Positions 60,760 through 64,000 of a stretch of DNA of 64,000 bases are shown piece by piece. Within the stretch, counting starts at the first letter, position 1. Every line of letters starts with the position of its first letter. The stretch is from NCBI GenBank assembly GCA_001574975.1, contig KQ965859.1, forward strand, positions 60,592 through 124,591, in the 5' to 3' direction. Both the position numbers and the translations under genes were made by a program. The notes beneath the pieces were generated by a model. It did not search any database, was not told where the DNA came from, and saw only the letters and a program-made list of their open reading frames with translations. Source of the stretch: Gonapodya prolifera JEL478. Its lineage: Eukaryota > Monoblepharomycota > Monoblepharidomycetes > Monoblepharidales > Gonapodyaceae.

Positions 60760-61918
60760 TCACAAGTTGCTTTTCCCCTTTTCAGCGTCTCCAGGTGGCT
60801 TTATCGCGGCCATTCGACCAAATAACTCCCGAAATCCTGGCCCCATGCCAAGATCGTCATCCGGACTTGGTGAACCGAACCCATGGTAAATTGGAAGTTT
60901 GGAGTCTGGAGAAAAGACGGTGTCTATGAAAGCAAAAGAAGCGTCATCCAGGGGGGGGAACACATTGTTTGAAGAAGCAGCGGTCTCTCACCGAAGATTG
61001 GCCCCTGCCGAATAGACTGGCCCCCATCGACGTTAATGCAGGCACCGTTAATGTAGCTTGCACCGGGTGTGAGCAAGAAAACAATGGCGGAAGACACTTC
61101 GGACTTTCAAGGGCCTCATAGTTCAGGAGAAGGGGATCACGTTGGAAAACTGCCCCAACTCACTTCTGTCCCGAGTCTTCCCGAAGGATTTTGGTAGGAG
61201 AAGCTTTCGATAACCTTCTTTTGAACAGAAGGGGGGTAATTCGATTGTCCAGCACCAATGATCGCACCGGGGGCGACGCAATTGATTCGAACCCCGCTGT
61301 GTGGAGTCCATTCCTGTGCCAGCGTCCGAGTAAGATTGTACACACCTGCGCGCGCAGCGGCACTGTGCGCAACCCAGTACCACCCATTCCACATATCCAC
61401 GATCACGTTAACGATGGAACCACCGTTCTCTGCTGGGGTCCATGAGCAAAATGACTTAATAATCGTGAATATAATCACTTGCCTTTCATATAGCCTTCGT
61501 AGGCCGCTTGTGCCATGAAAAAGGTACCTGTGAGATTTAAATCAACGACCGATCGCCATCCCTTGGGAGAAATCTTCTCTGCTGGGGAGGGGAACTGTCC
61601 TCCGGCATTATTCACGAGCCCGTCGAGCCTCCCCCACTTTCGTACGACGTCCTGGATGGCTTTTTTGCATTGTTCGTGATCTCTTATGTCCAACGGGTGG
61701 AGCACATCACATCTGCCTTCATAGCCTGCGGCTCCAATCTCCTCCTGTGTTTTCAGCAGAGGAGAAAGGCGGCGAGCGGCGATGACAACTGTGCACGAGA
61801 GAGAGGCAAGCTCATGTGCGATGCAACGTCCGATTCCAGTTCCTCCGCCTGTGACCAGGACCACCTTCCCGGCGAGAAGCGACGACTTGTAGATTGAGTC
61901 GTAGCGAGAAGGCGCCAT
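60760..61918 (-). CDS. peroxisomal trans-2-enoyl-CoA reductase-like SDR
   Basis: A four-exon reverse-strand gene. The start is ATG 61918-61916 ([17 protein letters not shown]); the frame is open to an ATG near 61978, but the shorter start lies directly before the conserved N-terminus. The Rossmann motif is [13 protein letters not shown], then VIAARR and the [19 protein letters not shown] block that is characteristic of PECR and its relatives. NGGSIVNVI and [20 protein letters not shown], which replaces the usual YxxxK helix, are followed by [12 protein letters not shown] and [13 protein letters not shown] reduces trans-2-enoyl-CoA with NADPH in peroxisomal chain elongation. The terminus GKSNL ends in SNL, a relaxed PTS1 signal, supporting peroxisomal import. 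Stop 60762-60760. It converges with the ELMO gene. Confidence 0.85.
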
Positions 61919-62813
61919 GCGATGGATAGGGGATTGTGTTTGAGGGTGACTACAAGGATTGGCTAAAACTAGCATCACTCATTAACCCCTGTGGACCGCA
62001 GTCAGGACCCAACGCAGGACCGGCAGCTCTGCCGTGCCAACTCGACTCGCATTCACGTCTCAAATACAAAGCTAAATACGTAAATGCTAGTGGTCCGTGC
62101 GCGTGTGGGCAAAAGGTGTAGAATACACTACACCACACTCGGCAAAAACGCCACGTCTCCCCGCCCACGGACACTGGACGTTCATCTGGCACTCATTTTC
62201 AGCAGTCGCTGATAACAGACGCGTCTTAAGATGGGTTGACACAACGTCTCGCAACCATTCAAGACAACAGTGCGACAGTGAAGACGCATTGGGTGGTCCA
62301 TGGGAGGAGACTCTCCTCCAGACATTCTTGGACCAGCTTATCCACCAAATGGAATTCAGAATGGTTCTCACACCAAGAGACGTCACAGCTCACACCGGTC
62401 ACATCCCAAACTTGCACGACAATTTTCCATGGGCTGAGGTTGTTCAATCTAAAGCATGCGCTGAAGGACAAGACATCCTCTGCAACACATTGAAGCAGTC
62501 TCCTACGCCGCCAGACAGGGCGGACAAAGCCCATCACCGTATCACAGATAACAGAGAAGCTGCATCACTACACGAAGACGCAGACTATTCACCCATTCAC
62601 CAAACACATTCCAGGTTCAATGATCAACGTCACTGACTTTGGGAGCCGCAACAGTGAGACAAACACAACAAGCAACTCTATTCAGCATGATTGATTAGCT
62701 GTGGGCGCACACGAACTCCAAGGATTCAGAACCAGAGCAAATTGGTTGTTGTCAACAACCATGCCGCAGCTTGCAGTGCGCAAAAGGAGTGTGTATTTGT
62801 CACAAGTTTTACA
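61919..62813. other. region without a supported gene
   Basis: Follows the 5' end of the reductase gene. A 179-codon forward frame (62097-62636) has no recognisable domain and a poor start, and competing reverse frames are of similar quality. I see no promoter motif beyond the expected upstream region. Composition begins to shift toward AT at the right side. Confidence 0.45.
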
Positions 62814-62861
62814 TACCCCCACCCAGGGGAGTACCCCCACTCAAAGGAGGGATACCCCCAC
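62814..62861. repeat. three TACCCCCAC repeats at an AT-rich boundary
   Basis: TACCCCCAC occurs at 62814-62822, 62832-62840 and 62853-62861. Spacing is 18 and 21 bp, with CAGGGGAG and AAAGGAGG between them. Immediately to the right the sequence becomes strongly AT-rich and runs up to the C48 protease remnant. It could mark the end of a mobile element. Confidence 0.6.
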
Positions 62862-63153
62862 CTCTTAATCTTTTACTTTTGAATAACAGGTTTGATACTT
62901 TTAAATATTTTAGTTATGGATTTTGGTGATTGAATTTTTAAATATCTTACTTATATTTGTTAAACCAGTAACAAGCCCAACATNTTTTCGTATTTCAGAT
63001 CACCAAAAATAAAAAAGCTTGGATTATAAGTAAAATATATTTTACATATAGGAACACATCAAATTTGTATGGTAATCTTCAATTTGTTTCATATAAAAAT
63101 ATTTCTAACATTTATTGCATCGGACATTTTCTTATTTTGATACACTTGTTAGC

Positions 63154-64000
63154 TCATACGATCATCAAGATATCATCAGGTCCACCTCCAATATCAGGTC
63201 TGTGCTTGTTTTGGTAACCCAGTACAGCTGTAAAGGCAAAAAGCTCCCTCCGATAGAATAAAAGGTACCTTTTTAGTTGCTCCTCGTTGGGGCTTTCAAA
63301 ATAAACATTTTCTCCTTGGAACATTCTTTCAATTGTTTGAAAGTTCCGTAGTGCAAAGAGTATTCCCATGCATGTAAAGACACCACAGTTGTAGCCATCT
63401 GGTTGTTCAAACCAATGCTATATGAGTTTAATGTATTAGAACCACAGTAATGCATTTCTTCAATAAAGAAACCCACCTTTGAAATCACTATTCCAACCCG
63501 TTCACCAATGTTCAACTCAACAGCTTCAGTTAAGAAATTATTGCACCTCGCAATATCCTGGCGATATCTGGACCAAGGTTGTCTTAGAGAATCCAGCACC
63601 AGAAATGTATCATGCAACTTGTGGTATAAAACCAGGTACCAATGAGTCTCCCTGATATTAATTGGCATAACAAACCATGCAGCACGTTGCATGAAATGCT
63701 TCCTGACAGAATTTACTTTGTAGACATTTGAAAGAGTGCTACCCTCAGATTTTCAATAATTTTCATCTGTGAAGTGAGATGACACATATCCAACAAGAGG
63801 CACTCCAGCAGGGTGAACACTGTCTTCAATCAGGCGTGTGGCAAATGTTTCTATTATCTCATCAGTGAGATAAGTTCTGTCCTTTAAGCATTGCAATTCC
63901 TTGTAAATCTTTGGGGTTCCAGCAACTAGAATTCCCCTATTATATGCTTCAAGATGCTCATCCCAACTGTGGGTGACAGGGAGAATAACTGTAGAGAGGG
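63154..64000 (-). pseudogene. Ulp1/C48-type cysteine protease domain, partial, with in-frame stop
   Basis: A reverse-strand frame enters from the right edge and ends at 63156-63154. It reads LTDEIIETFATRLIEDS, YVSSHF, AAWFVMPINIRETHWYLVLY (catalytic His) and FLVLDSLRQPW (Asp). A 59-bp GT-AG intron (63476-63418) joins ISK to HWFEQPDGYNCGVFTC, which holds the Gln and catalytic Cys. The whole triad is thus present. A TGA at 63755-63753 interrupts the frame between YVSSHFTDENY and KSEGSTLS, though protein-like sequence continues on both sides. C48 domains of this style are common as protease parts of eukaryotic DNA transposons (e.g. KDZ, CACTA and Mutator-like groups). The region is far richer in AT than the rest of the window. 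It is likely a decaying element; the transposase would lie beyond the window. Confidence 0.75.

Noticed and set aside
61275-61300. ATTCGAACCCC resembling a tRNA B box
   Set aside because: It is the antisense of the RINCVAPG motif in the reductase gene; no tRNA fold around it.
62097-62636. 179-codon forward frame as a gene
   Set aside because: Starts with GTG, shows no domain, and is His/Thr/Gln-rich without pattern; a reverse frame through the same region looks equally good.

Overview
The window looks like nuclear DNA of a zoosporic (chytrid-type) fungus. Nearly every gene is cut by short GT-AG introns, mostly about 50-180 bp. The gene set mixes typical fungal functions (Cue1-like ERAD factor, ACT-type amino-acid permease, Pcs60-like acyl-CoA synthetase, GPI-anchored glycosidase) with an axonemal inner-arm dynein heavy chain, which only a fungus that makes a flagellum needs. 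An ELMO-family protein fits the crawling motility of such cells. No rRNA, tRNA, CRISPR or operon structure was seen. Two single N bases (26947, 62984) mark this as draft assembly.

Layout, left to right. A partial reverse-strand gene leaves the left edge (1-196). A small CUE-domain gene (1070-2193, +) meets the 3' end of a 15-kb dynein heavy chain gene (2505-17564, -). For the dynein I could place 13 exons whose phases all agree, giving about 4,717 residues. Upstream of it on the same strand is an amino-acid permease with a compacted N-terminus (17783-20177), then about 1.9 kb with no gene I can support. A forward-strand run follows: GH26-like secreted glycosidase (22117-24049), an unrecognised acidic, probably nuclear protein (24258-27384), an mpaB/rubber-oxygenase-family protein (27748-29543), a membrane-anchored NUDIX hydrolase (29827-30895), a small acidic protein (31131-31734), a giant USP9X/USP34-like deubiquitinase (31810-43386) and a LysM protein (43569-45661).

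After a 1.1-kb spacer with a 45-bp-period direct repeat comes an acyl-CoA synthetase on the reverse strand (46741-50325), transcribed away from a one-exon gene of unknown function (50532-51530). Then come two broken, convergent F-box/ankyrin relatives (51660-53050), a ketopantoate reductase-family gene (53463-55108), a secreted cupredoxin-like protein without visible copper ligands (55210-56048), an ELMO/CED-12 protein (56414-60511) and a PECR-type enoyl-CoA reductase on the reverse strand (60760-61918). The right end turns AT-rich and carries a Ulp1/C48 protease domain interrupted by an in-frame stop (63154-64000), probably part of a mobile element.

Themes: lipid and acyl-CoA metabolism (acyl-CoA synthetase, PECR, possibly mpaB), ubiquitin and ER quality control (CUE, USP), and zoospore motility (dynein, ELMO). 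The most unusual structural signal is a GACCGAGG-rich repeat found inside introns of two unrelated genes 48 kb apart, in the same orientation relative to transcription in both. This is what introner-type elements look like.
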